Below, piece after piece: positions 6,563-13,573 of a DNA stretch of 26,060 bases; the stretch's first letter is position 1, and each line of letters opens with the position of its first letter. Source of the DNA: DATHVI01 sp035461385 (GTDB taxonomy: Bacteria; Actinomycetota; Thermoleophilia; Solirubrobacterales; 70-9); the NCBI GenBank assembly GCA_035461385.1, contig DATHVI010000038.1, forward strand, positions 1 to 26,060, in the 5' to 3' direction. The position numbers were made by a program, and so were the translations under genes. The notes below the pieces were generated by a model. The model worked only from the letters and a program-made list of their open reading frames with translations. It had not been told where the DNA came from and searched no databases.

Positions 6563-8305
6563 TCAGGCTACAGGCGGCTCGCTCGACTCGGCCTCGCCGC
6601 GCTGCGCGCCGACCGGGGCGGCGATCGGCTCCCGCGGTCGGGGCGCCTCGGGGGCCTCCTCGCGCGCGCGCAACGCCTCCCTGATATCGCGCATCGGCTC
6701 GGCGCTGCGGACGTCGGGAACGATGTCGAAGTTATGCGGCGGCGGCGGCGAGAGCGCGAACCACTCGAGCGTCGACCCACCCCACGGGTCGTGGAGAGCG
6801 CGGCGCCCGTTGCCGTAGCTCCAGGCGACGTTCGCGAGCGCGACGAAGATGCCGATCGTGAGGATGAAGGCGCCGATCGAGGCGACGAGGTTGTAGCCGC
6901 CGAGGCCGGCACCCTCGAAGTACTGGAACGCCTCCGCGGGCTGGCCGGCGACACCCGCCATCAGCAGCGGCAGCGCGTAGAGGTGGACGCCGACGAGGAT
7001 TACGGCGAGGGCGGCCTTGCCGAGGCCTTCGCCGAGGGTCCGGCCGCAAAGCTTGCCGAACCAGTAGTGCAGGGCGGCAAACCCTCCCAAGACCACCGCG
7101 CCGACGAGGACGTAGGTGCTTGCGGCGAGCTGGAAGGTGGTGCCGTCGAGCATCCAACCGACCGGGATCACCGACAGCGCGAGCTCGAGCGCGAGCCCGA
7201 AGGCGAGGGTGCTGATCGCCGCCAGCGCGTAGGCCTGGGCGGCGCGGAACCGCAGCGCCCCCTGCCAGATCGTCGCGATCCAGATCGCGAACAGTGTGCC
7301 GATCGGGACGACGAGCGCGAGCGCGATCACCATCGCGGCGGTGGTCCAGCCCGGGCCGAGCGGCGCCCCGTACATCCCCTGCATCCACGCGAGCGGGGTG
7401 AGGATCGCGATCGTGACCAGCGCCCCGATCGTCGCGCGGTGGCTGAACAGCGGCTTGCGGGCGAAGCTGGGGAGGATCTCGGAGATAACGGCGGCGGCGA
7501 AGAGGAGGATGACGGCGAAGACGCCGGCGGAGAAGATCCCGGCGAGGTGCTGGTAGAGCAGCGGTGCCCCGCCGGCGCCGGCGGAGAAGAAGACGCCGTC
7601 GAAGTTGCGGTCGATGAACAGCATCGCGAGCGCCCCGAGCATCGCCGGGCCGACGACGAGCAGAACGAGGCCGCTGAGGAACCCGGCCCAGGCGAACGGC
7701 GGCACCCGCCGCCAGGCGAAGCCCGGCGCACGCATCCTCGCGACCGTAGCGACGAGGTTGATCGCAGACAGAACGAACCCGGAGATCGCCAGCGCCGTCC
7801 CGGCGATCCAGGCATCGGTCCCGCTGTCGGGGGAGAACGCGGTCTCGCTCAGCGGCGGCAGCCCGGCCGCCCCGATCCCGGGCGGGGTGTAGAGGAAGCT
7901 GGCATAGATCGTCAGCGCGCCGACGATGTAGAGCCAGGCGCCGAGCAGGTTCAGTCGCGGCAGCGCAACCCCGCGGGCCCCGATCTGGAGCGGGACGACA
8001 TAACCGATCAGGCCGAGCGCGAGCGGGACGGCGAACAGCAGCACGGCCGTCGTCCCGCCGACGGTCAGCAGCCGATTGAAGATCTCCGGGCCGATGATCC
8101 CGCTCTCCGGGACGATCAGCTGCAGCCGCATCAGCGCCAGCTCGACCGCGGCGGCGGTGGCAAGGGCGAGCGCGGCGCCGACGTAGAGCAGCGCGACCGA
8201 CTTGTGGTCGGCGCTCGTCGCGCGCTCGATCCAGGCGGCACGCGCGGGCGACGCCCCGCGGGTGACGACCTCGGGGCGGCCGGTCGCGGTTCGGGTCAGG
8301 CTCAC
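6563..8305 (-). CDS. ctaD: Heme-copper oxidase subunit I homologue lacking all heme and copper ligands
   Basis: The 580-residue product starts at GTG 8305, overlapping the ctaC stop by four bases. It is unmistakably CtaD-related: PLQIGARGVALPRLN (105-119), YQHL (251-254), SEILPSFARKPLF (275-287), HYWFGKLCGRTLGEGLGK (413-430) and DPWGGSTLEW. Yet the heme a histidine in helix II is G83 (TVGGT for TMHGT). The CuB His, Glu and Tyr of HPEVY are A260, V262 and A264, and the CuB His pair is Q309-G310. The heme a3 and heme a histidines of helix X are A395 and T397. D- and K-pathway residues are G112 and L338, and the paired arginines are A457-E458. Alignment from 253 to 312 needs no gaps. It cannot be a conventional oxidase; its role is unknown. 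The frame runs open far upstream, but that part overlaps ctaC and is spurious. Confidence 0.9.
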   Translation of the reverse strand: MSLTRTATGRPEVVTRGASPARAAWIERATSADHKSVALLYVGAALALATAAAVELALMRLQLIVPESGIIGPEIFNRLLTVGGTTAVLLFAVPLALGLIGYVVPLQIGARGVALPRLNLLGAWLYIVGALTIYASFLYTPPGIGAAGLPPLSETAFSPDSGTDAWIAGTALAISGFVLSAINLVATVARMRAPGFAWRRVPPFAWAGFLSGLVLLVVGPAMLGALAMLFIDRNFDGVFFSAGAGGAPLLYQHLAGIFSAGVFAVILLFAAAVISEILPSFARKPLFSHRATIGALVTIAILTPLAWMQGMYGAPLGPGWTTAAMVIALALVVPIGTLFAIWIATIWQGALRFRAAQAYALAAISTLAFGLALELALSVIPVGWMLDGTTFQLAASTYVLVGAVVLGGFAALHYWFGKLCGRTLGEGLGKAALAVILVGVHLYALPLLMAGVAGQPAEAFQYFEGAGLGGYNLVASIGAFILTIGIFVALANVAWSYGNGRRALHDPWGGSTLEWFALSPPPPHNFDIVPDVRSAEPMRDIREALRAREEAPEAPRPREPIAAPVGAQRGEAESSEPPVA

Positions 8306-9171
8306 TGCGGCTCCTCCGGGCTGGCGCCGCCGGTGACGGCGTCCTGGGCCTCGGTCAGGTCCTCGCGGAGCTGCTCGACGTAGCTGAGGTAGGTCGGCAC
8401 GTCGACGACCCGGACCCAGGCGCGCAGCGACGGGAAGCCGGTGCCGGAGAACAGCGTCGAGCGTCCCTCGTAGCGGCCCTCCTCGGACGCCTTGAACCAG
8501 GTCTGGCTGTTCGACCCCGGAAGCGCCTGCACCTGTCCACCGAGCGCCGGCACCCACCAGCTGTGGGCGACGTCGATCGACGTCACGTCGACGAGCACGG
8601 TCGTGTCGACCGGGACGACGAGCTCGCCGTACGAGAACGTCCGCTGGCCCGGCTGCCCGCCCGGGTACTCGAACCGCCACACCCACTGCTGGGCGACGGC
8701 GTTGATCTCGAGCGGCGCCGTCTCCGCCGCGTCGCCCTCGGCGTCGGGGACGTCGCTGACGCCGACCTGCGCGGTCTCCTGCTGCGCGGGGTCGAGGCCG
8801 CCCGGGCCGGTCGGCTCGACGCTTCGCACGTCGGCCGTCATCACGAGCCCGAAGACGAGCGCCGCGACCGCGAGCACGGACGTGAGCGCGAGCGCCGGGC
8901 GCAGCGCGCCCCGGCCGGCGGCGACCCTCGCCGGGCGCCGCTCGCGCCGGGCGCGGAAGCGAACGATCGCGATCACGATCGCGACGTTGACGGCGACGAC
9001 GAGGACTGCGGCCACCGCCAGCATCACCCAGTACGTCGCCGCGATGCTCTCCGCGTTCGGCGAGCGCGGGGTCTCGGGGGCGATCGAGATCGCATGCGCC
9101 GGCGAGGCCAAAAGCAGGGCGCCGACGAGCACGGGCGCGCAGGCGAGGACTCTGAGGAGGCGAGGCACCAA
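8302..9171 (-). CDS. ctaC: Oxidase subunit II homologue without a CuA site
   Basis: The product has 289 residues from TTG 9171 (GTG 9168 is an alternative). A signal peptide ends near SPAHA, two transmembrane helices follow (about 45-71 and 93-112), then an extracytoplasmic cupredoxin-type domain with QQWVWRFEYP and DVAHSWWVPALGGQVQALPG. H203 is kept, but the usual C-x3-C-x3-H-x2-M is S238-x3-S242-x3-F246-x2-L249, so CuA cannot form. The Glu between the cysteines is L240. Quinol oxidase subunits II also lack CuA, so this alone would fit a quinol oxidase, but the paired subunit I lacks every heme ligand. The gene is translationally coupled to ctaD by a four-base overlap. A TAGAAT box lies nine bases before the TTG. 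Confidence 0.9.
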   Translation of the reverse strand: MVPRLLRVLACAPVLVGALLLASPAHAISIAPETPRSPNAESIAATYWVMLAVAAVLVVAVNVAIVIAIVRFRARRERRPARVAAGRGALRPALALTSVLAVAALVFGLVMTADVRSVEPTGPGGLDPAQQETAQVGVSDVPDAEGDAAETAPLEINAVAQQWVWRFEYPGGQPGQRTFSYGELVVPVDTTVLVDVTSIDVAHSWWVPALGGQVQALPGSNSQTWFKASEEGRYEGRSTLFSGTGFPSLRAWVRVVDVPTYLSYVEQLREDLTEAQDAVTGGASPEEPQ

Positions 9172-9180
9172 GGCGGCGCA

Positions 9181-9186
9181 ATTCTA
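9181..9186 (-). promoter_or_regulatory. Putative -10 box (TAGAAT) of the oxidase-like operon
   Basis: On the minus strand TAGAAT is nine bases before TTG 9171 and twelve before GTG 9168. With no ribosome site present, a leaderless ctaC transcript is likely. It lies between the DUF192 stop and ctaC, so ctaC can be expressed apart from that gene. Confidence 0.45.
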
Positions 9187-9228
9187 ATCGCGAAGCTCCC
9201 TGCGATTGCGGCCTCCCCGGCCGCGCGC

Positions 9229-9669
9229 CTACGGGAGCTCGACCCCGACGCTCGCCCCGGGCTCGATTCCGAGCGCTGCGGCGTCCCCGGCGCAAAGCTC
9301 GAGCGTCGCGATCGGCCCCCCGCCCGCGGCGCCTTGCGGCACCGACGCGAACCGGCGCGGCCGCACGCGCTGGCGGACGTCGACGACGACGGCGACGCCC
9401 CCGGTGGTGCCGGCGGGGAGGGCAAGGAAGCAGAGATCGAGCTCGAACCGCATCCCGAACGTGTGCACCGAGCGGCAGCGCGGGATCAGCAGCGCCGGCG
9501 CCGTGCCCGCCGGTAGCCACGCGAGCCCGAGCAGCCGCGCCGAGAACCGCTCGGCGATGACGGCTTCGAACGGCTGGCCAGCCGGGGCGAGAAACACCAC
9601 CGATCTGGCGCCCGCGAACCGTCTCAGCGCGCCCTCCGGGTACGCGGCGCGGCAAGAGCCGCCGCGCAA
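9229..9669 (-). CDS. DUF192 family protein
   Basis: The open frame gives 146 residues from TTG 9669; GTG 9600 (123 residues) is a reasonable alternative. The DUF192 core is clear: ERFSARLLGLAWLP, then PRCRSVHTFGMRFELDLCFL, a valine-rich strand VAVVVDVRQRVRP and the terminal ATLELCAGDAAALGIEPGAS. The C-x-S-V-H-T-x-G-M-R-F motif is the family's most conserved stretch. The family is a small beta-rich fold of unknown biochemical function, often exported; no clear signal peptide is seen in either version. It lies 57 bases upstream of ctaC on the same strand and could be co-transcribed with it. The family call is good; the start is uncertain. Confidence 0.75.
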   Translation of the reverse strand: MRGGSCRAAYPEGALRRFAGARSVVFLAPAGQPFEAVIAERFSARLLGLAWLPAGTAPALLIPRCRSVHTFGMRFELDLCFLALPAGTTGGVAVVVDVRQRVRPRRFASVPQGAAGGGPIATLELCAGDAAALGIEPGASVGVELP

Positions 9670-9852
9670 GGGGCCAGCCCCTCGCGAGGGTGACCTTTTC
9701 CTCGCCTACCGAGGAGAACGTTCCGTTCGAGAAGCACGTGGCCATCGTCGGGCTCGAAAGCCCGCCCGTGGGGGCGCAAACGTCACGAATCGCGAGCGCC
9801 TCCCTGGCCAGTTACCGAAACCCGTCAACCGAGCGCTGCCCCGATCGCCACC

Positions 9853-9858
9853 TATACT
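9853..9858 (+). promoter_or_regulatory. Putative -10 box (TATACT) for the PAP2-type gene
   Basis: TATACT, the closest match to the bacterial -10 consensus in this window, stands nine bases before TTG 9868. This spacing matches the other leaderless-type starts and is the main support for that start codon. No -35 box is evident. Confidence 0.45.
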
Positions 9859-9867
9859 CGCCGCCCC

Positions 9868-11037
9868 TTGCGCGCAGCCCGCTCCCGCCGTCAGTCCCTC
9901 GCGGCGGCTTCGCCGCCTCGCCTGCTGCTGCCGGCGCCCTTCGGGCGCCGGGCTCACAGACCCCGCGGCCCGAGCCGCCGTGCACTCGGGTCGGCCGTGC
10001 GCGCCGGCGCCGTCGCCGCGCTCGGCGCCGCCCTCACCCTGCCGGCCGTCCGCCGCCGGATCGGCGCCCATCCGGCACTGACCACCGCGGCGGTCGCATC
10101 GGGCCCCGTCGCGCTGGCCGTCCTGCGGCCTCGCTCGAAGGCCCGCGACGCGGCGCTGTACGCGCTCCAGATGTGGGCGTTCACGGTCGCCCACGAGCTT
10201 CCCTACGACGACCCGGAGGGCCTGCGGCGGCGGCTGCGGATCCGCTATCCGATCGCGATCGACCGCGCGATCGGACGCGGCGAGCTGCCGAGCCTTCGCC
10301 TTCAGCGCAGGCTCGGCCGCCCCGGCCGGGTGACCGTGCTCGACTGCGCGCTCTCGGTTGTCCACTGGGCTTGGTTCCTGCAGCCGCACCTGACCCTCGC
10401 CTACATCCTCCGCCGCCACCCCGAGGGGTTCGCGATGTCGGCACGGCAGATGTCCGCCGTCTACGACCTCGGCTGCGCGCTCTACCACGCGGTGCCGACC
10501 GCGCCGCCGTGGTGGGCGTCCGAGCAGGGCTACGTCGAGCCGTCCCTGGAGCGCGTCGCAGAGTCCGTCAACCCGGTGCCCGGAGGGCGCCGGGAGCAGC
10601 AGGTGAGGCGACGCCGCCGCCGCGAGGGACTTGTCGCGGAGGCGGAGGCGCCGGAGATGCGGCGGATCATGGTCGACGTCGGCGAGCGCGCGTGGGGGCG
10701 GGCCTGGCCGCGCCTCTATGACTCGCTCGGCGGCAACCCGTGGGCTGCGGTGCCGTCGCTTCACTTCGCGACCTCGCTGATGGCCGCCCTGCTGCTCGCC
10801 GAGCAGAGCACGGCTGCGGGCGCGACCGGGTGGGCCTATGCCCTCACGCTCGGCTTCGCGCTCGTCTACCTCGGCGAGCACTACGTCACCGACCTGATCG
10901 CCGGCGCTGCCCTCGTCGCGGTCGTTCGCCGCGGCGAGCCGCACGTCGAGCCGCTCGCGCGTCGGGTCAGCGCCGCGGTCCAGCGGCTCGAGCGGCTCGC
11001 CGCCGTTCCGCCCGCCGCCAGCGTTTCTCGGGATTGA
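9868..11037 (+). CDS. PAP2-superfamily phosphatase/inositolphosphotransferase-like membrane protein
   Basis: The frame gives 389 residues from TTG 9868; GTG 9997 (346 residues) is the main alternative. The Aur1/PAP2_3-like signature is present: PTAPPWWASEQG, then NPWAAVPSLHFATS (290-303, with PSxH at 296-299), then YLGEHYVTDLIAG with the H338/D342 pair. H299, H338 and D342 should form the phosphotransfer site facing outside. Several transmembrane helices are apparent. Such enzymes dephosphorylate or transfer lipid phosphate groups; the substrate is unknown. Residues about 8-30 and 234-255 are encoded by two inverted copies of a palindromic repeat. The first makes the N-terminus look non-native; the second is an in-frame insertion rich in arginine between conserved segments. 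Confidence 0.8.
   Translation: MRAARSRRQSLAAASPPRLLLPAPFGRRAHRPRGPSRRALGSAVRAGAVAALGAALTLPAVRRRIGAHPALTTAAVASGPVALAVLRPRSKARDAALYALQMWAFTVAHELPYDDPEGLRRRLRIRYPIAIDRAIGRGELPSLRLQRRLGRPGRVTVLDCALSVVHWAWFLQPHLTLAYILRRHPEGFAMSARQMSAVYDLGCALYHAVPTAPPWWASEQGYVEPSLERVAESVNPVPGGRREQQVRRRRRREGLVAEAEAPEMRRIMVDVGERAWGRAWPRLYDSLGGNPWAAVPSLHFATSLMAALLLAEQSTAAGATGWAYALTLGFALVYLGEHYVTDLIAGAALVAVVRRGEPHVEPLARRVSAAVQRLERLAAVPPAASVSRD
9891..9956. repeat. REP-like palindromic repeat, copy 1
   Basis: About 66 bases holding two perfect hairpins with TTC loops: GGCGGC-TTC-GCCGCC and CCGGCGCCC-TTC-GGGCGCCGG, flanked by CAGTCCCTCGC and GGGCTCA. A diverged copy lies in inverted orientation at 10567-10632. Copy 1 falls at the 5' end of the PAP2-type gene. 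Confidence 0.75.
10567..10632. repeat. REP-like palindromic repeat, copy 2 (inverted, inside the gene)
   Basis: The reverse complement of this segment matches copy 1 closely along its length (AAGTCCCTCGCGGCGG, CACCTGCTGCTCCCGGCGCC, GGGTTGA). It keeps an imperfect hairpin around CCCGGTGCCC-GGA-GGGCGCCGGG. It lies within the PAP2-type reading frame and keeps that frame, adding about 22 Arg-rich residues. Confidence 0.75.
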
Positions 11038-11142
11038 CCCACCCCCGGCGCGGACAAAGCCGAGAAGCCGCGCCCGAGTCAGCCCAGCGGTCGGGATAAC
11101 CGCCCCCTGAGCGCCCGCGCCACCTGCGAGGATTTGCGCTCG

Positions 11143-12393
11143 ATGAACGGTCCCGGCGCGAACGACTCGGAGCACCGCCGCGACCCCGACCGGGACTCCG
11201 GGACGCGGGATGTCGCAAGCCCCGGGCCCGAGCCTGCCCTGTCGCTGCCCGAGCCGGCGGCCGAGGGCGCCGAGCCGTCGTTCTTCGAGAACCCGCGGCG
11301 ACTGGCCCAGACGGTGCTCGCCGTCGTCGTGATCCTCGCCGGGATCTACTTCCTGCTGCCGATGGTCGTCGGCATCGAGGACGGGATCGAGACGATGCTC
11401 GCCGGCGACCCGGTGTGGCTGGCGATCGCACTCGCGCTCAGCGTGCCGATGTTCTTCTCCTACGTCGCCCTCTTCCGCGGCGTCGTCGGTGAGCACGCAA
11501 TCGACCTCAGCTGGAGGGAGTCGTACCAGATCACGATGGCCGGGCTCGCCGCCACGCGGCTGTTCTCGGCCGGAGGGGCGGGGGGGATCGTGCTCACCTA
11601 CTGGGCCCTGCGCAAGGCCGGAATGGAGCGCAAGCAGTCGGCGGCCCGGATGGTCGCCTTCCTCGTCGTCCTCTATGCCGTCTACATGTTCGCGCTCGTG
11701 GTCGCCGGGACGCTGCTCTACGCCGACGTGCTCCCGGGCCCGTCGCCGATCGGGCTGACGCTCGTGCCGGCGGCGATCGCCGGCGGCGTCGTGATCGTCT
11801 TCCTGCTGATCGCGCTGATTCCCGGCGATCTCGAGCGTCGCTTCTCGCACGTCTCCCAGGAGCGCCGCAGCGGTCGCATCGCCCGCCGCCTCGCGACCGT
11901 CCCGTCGACGCTCGCGGTCGGCACGCGAACCGCGATCGACTTCGTCCGCGAGCCCTCGCGGGGCGGGCTCGCGGTGGTCGGGGCGATCGGCTTCTGGGCC
12001 GCCAACATCGGCATCCTCTGGGCGTCGTTCAAGGCGTTCGGGGCCGAGATCCCGGTCGGGGTGGTCGTCCAGGGCTTCTTCGTCGGGATGGTCGCGAACC
12101 TGTTCCCGTTCGCCCCCGGTGGGGTCGGGGCCGTCGACGCCGGGATGATCGGAACGTTCGTGCTCTTCAACATCGCCGGTGTCTCCGGGGCGACGGTGTT
12201 CGCCGCCGTCCTCACCTACCGCCTGATCGCGTTCTGGCTGCCGATCCCGCCCGGGATCGTCGCCTTCATCCAGCTTCGGCGTACGGTCGCCCGATGGGAG
12301 CGCGAGCGCCCCGGGCCCGGGGTCGGCACCGACGTCGCGGAGTCGCTGCCCGGGTCGGGGTCCGGGCCCATTACTTCAGAAAGTAAAGTATGA
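11143..12393 (+). CDS. LPG_synthase_TM (UPF0104/YbhN-type) integral membrane protein
   Basis: From ATG 11143 the product has 416 residues; TTG 11134 is an alternative and GAGGA precedes both. After a polar Pro/Glu-rich N-terminus of about 45 residues there are eight or so transmembrane helices. Family motifs are visible: SYQITMAGLAATRLFSAGGA with GGIVLTYWALRKAGM, and later GFFVGMVANLFPFAPGGVG with AVDAGMIG. This fold is the flippase-like domain shared with MprF, AglD and YbhN; members move or anchor lipids or glycolipids. There is no C-terminal aminoacyl-transferase domain, so it is not a full MprF. The stop codon lies just past the palindrome upstream of trxB. The lipid substrate is unknown. 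Confidence 0.8.
   Translation: MNGPGANDSEHRRDPDRDSGTRDVASPGPEPALSLPEPAAEGAEPSFFENPRRLAQTVLAVVVILAGIYFLLPMVVGIEDGIETMLAGDPVWLAIALALSVPMFFSYVALFRGVVGEHAIDLSWRESYQITMAGLAATRLFSAGGAGGIVLTYWALRKAGMERKQSAARMVAFLVVLYAVYMFALVVAGTLLYADVLPGPSPIGLTLVPAAIAGGVVIVFLLIALIPGDLERRFSHVSQERRSGRIARRLATVPSTLAVGTRTAIDFVREPSRGGLAVVGAIGFWAANIGILWASFKAFGAEIPVGVVVQGFFVGMVANLFPFAPGGVGAVDAGMIGTFVLFNIAGVSGATVFAAVLTYRLIAFWLPIPPGIVAFIQLRRTVARWERERPGPGVGTDVAESLPGSGSGPITSESKV
12371..12386. promoter_or_regulatory. AT-rich palindrome upstream of trxB (possible operator)
   Basis: TTACTT-CAGA-AAGTAA is a perfect 6+4+6 inverted repeat, and conspicuously AT-rich for this genome. Its centre is about 42 bases before the transcription start predicted from the TAACCT box at 12408. 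That is the usual position of an activator site overlapping the -35 region. It also forms part of the last codons of the upstream gene. Confidence 0.45.
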
Positions 12394-12407
12394 TCTTGTC
12401 GAGGCGC

Positions 12408-12413
12408 TAACCT
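12408..12413 (+). promoter_or_regulatory. Putative -10 box (TAACCT) for trxB
   Basis: GCTAACCT lies 27 bases before the trxB ATG, which in this case also has a ribosome site. The same CTAACCT string recurs at 13505 and 25115. No clear -35 box is seen; the palindrome occupies its place. Confidence 0.4.
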
Positions 12414-12440
12414 GGCCGGACGGATGAAGGAGCGCAGCGA

Positions 12441-13442
12441 ATGAGCGAGCAGCGAGTCGAGAACCTGATCATCGTCGGCGGCGGCCCCGCCGGCTACACG
12501 GCGGCGCTCTACGCCGCCCGGGCCGACCTCGATCCGCTCGTCATCGAGGGCTTCCAATGGGGCGGCCAGCTGCAGAACACGACCGACGTCGAGAACTACC
12601 CCGGCTACCCCGAGGGGATCATGGGGCCGGAGATGATGCAGCAGTTCCGCGCCCAGGCGGAGCGGTTCGGAACCCGGTTCGTGACCGACGACGCGACCCG
12701 GGCCGAGCTCTCGGACGGCGACGTCCAACGGGTCTGGGTCGGCGACTCCGAGCACCTCGCGAAGGCGGTGATCCTCGCGATGGGGGCGGAGCCGCGCCGG
12801 CTCGGCATCTCGGGCGAGATCGAGCTCGGCGGGCGCGGGGTGTCGACCTGCGGCGTCTGCGACGGCGCCTTCTTCAAGGGCGAGAAGGTGGCGGTGATCG
12901 GGGGAGGCGACTCGGCGATGGAGGACTCGATCTTCATCTCCAAGTACGCCTCCGAGTTGACGAGCATTCACCGTCGCGACGAGTTCCGGGCCTCGAAGAT
13001 CATGCTCGACCGCGCGCGGCAGCGCCCGAACATCGAGTTCAAGACGCCCTACGTCGCCGAGGAGTTCCTCGCCGGCGACAACGGCCAGCTGCGGGCCGTC
13101 CGCCTGCGCCACGTCGAGACCGGCGAAACCGAGGAACTCGAGCTCGGAGGCGCGTTCGTCGCGATCGGCCACATTCCGCGCTCCGAGCTGGTCGCCGACC
13201 AGGTAGCGGTCGACGACGACGGCTACGTGCTCACCGAGGACGGCTCGACCCGGACCAACCTCGCCGGGGTGTTCGCGGTCGGCGACCTCGTCGACCACAC
13301 CTACCGCCAGGCGGTCACCGCGGCCGGCACCGGCTGCATGGGCGCGCTCGACGCCGAGTGGTACCTGCGCGACCTGCCGCCCTCGCCGGAGGCCCACTGG
13401 GCCGGCGCGGCCGGCAAGCAGGTCGAGGCCGCGACCCCGTAA
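12441..13442 (+). CDS. trxB: Thioredoxin reductase
   Basis: The gene encodes 333 residues; AAGGAG lies eight bases before the ATG. TrxB is a cytosolic FAD enzyme that passes electrons from NADPH to thioredoxin. The FAD-binding motif is IIVGGGPAGYTAALYAARA (10-28). The redox-active pair is C137-G-V-C140 followed by DGAFF, and the NADPH-binding motif is VIGGGDSAMED (152-162). HRRDEFRASK supplies the NADPH-phosphate-binding arginines, and TNLAGVFAVGDLVD is the second FAD motif. Length and domain order are normal for the low-molecular-weight class. The active site is CGVC rather than the common CATC, a frequent actinobacterial variant. No thioredoxin gene is adjacent. A palindrome upstream may mediate regulation. 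Confidence 0.95.
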   Translation: MSEQRVENLIIVGGGPAGYTAALYAARADLDPLVIEGFQWGGQLQNTTDVENYPGYPEGIMGPEMMQQFRAQAERFGTRFVTDDATRAELSDGDVQRVWVGDSEHLAKAVILAMGAEPRRLGISGEIELGGRGVSTCGVCDGAFFKGEKVAVIGGGDSAMEDSIFISKYASELTSIHRRDEFRASKIMLDRARQRPNIEFKTPYVAEEFLAGDNGQLRAVRLRHVETGETEELELGGAFVAIGHIPRSELVADQVAVDDDGYVLTEDGSTRTNLAGVFAVGDLVDHTYRQAVTAAGTGCMGALDAEWYLRDLPPSPEAHWAGAAGKQVEAATP

Positions 13443-13505
13443 GGCCATCAGCGGGGCCGATCGCGGCGATCAGCAAGATCGCTGGCGACCGCGACCCGAG
13501 GCCCC

Positions 13506-13511
13506 TAACCT
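13506..13511 (+). promoter_or_regulatory. Putative -10 box (TAACCT) upstream of the EamA transporter
   Basis: CCTAACCT lies in the gap after trxB, about 63 bases before the transporter ATG. It is identical to boxes at 12408 and 25116. It would give a leader of about 55 bases containing the stem-loop at 13513-13559. Confidence 0.3.
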
Positions 13512-13512
13512 C

Positions 13513-13559
13513 AACCGGGGCCGGCCCGCTCCCACTGATCCGCTTTGCGGGGGCCGGTT
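13513..13559 (+). other. Stem-loop between trxB and the EamA transporter
   Basis: AACCGG (13513-13518) pairs with CCGGTT (13554-13559), and an inner CCCGC pairs with GCGGG (13547-13551). It could be the trxB terminator or a leader structure of the transporter mRNA. No U-tract follows, so the terminator reading is weak. Confidence 0.3.
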
Positions 13560-13573
13560 CGTTTGAAGCCTGT

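Noticed and set aside
8302..9171. Simple quinol-oxidase interpretation of the oxidase-like operon
   Set aside because: It would explain the missing CuA, but quinol oxidases keep all six subunit I histidines, which are absent here.
8306..9745. Upstream half of a 1060-codon minus-strand open frame continuous with ctaD
   Set aside because: It overlaps ctaC and the DUF192 gene in another frame and is Arg/Ala/Gly-rich nonsense without domains. It is a high-GC open-frame artefact; CtaD starts at GTG 8305.
9706..11850. 714-codon minus-strand open frame opposite the PAP2 and LPG_synthase_TM genes
   Set aside because: Low-complexity Arg/Asp/Gly/Glu-rich translation with no motif. The opposite strand holds two genes with clear family signatures.
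12557..13573. Upstream extension of the EamA transporter frame through trxB
   Set aside because: It is the shifted frame of trxB; hydrophobic protein sequence begins only at ATG 13574.
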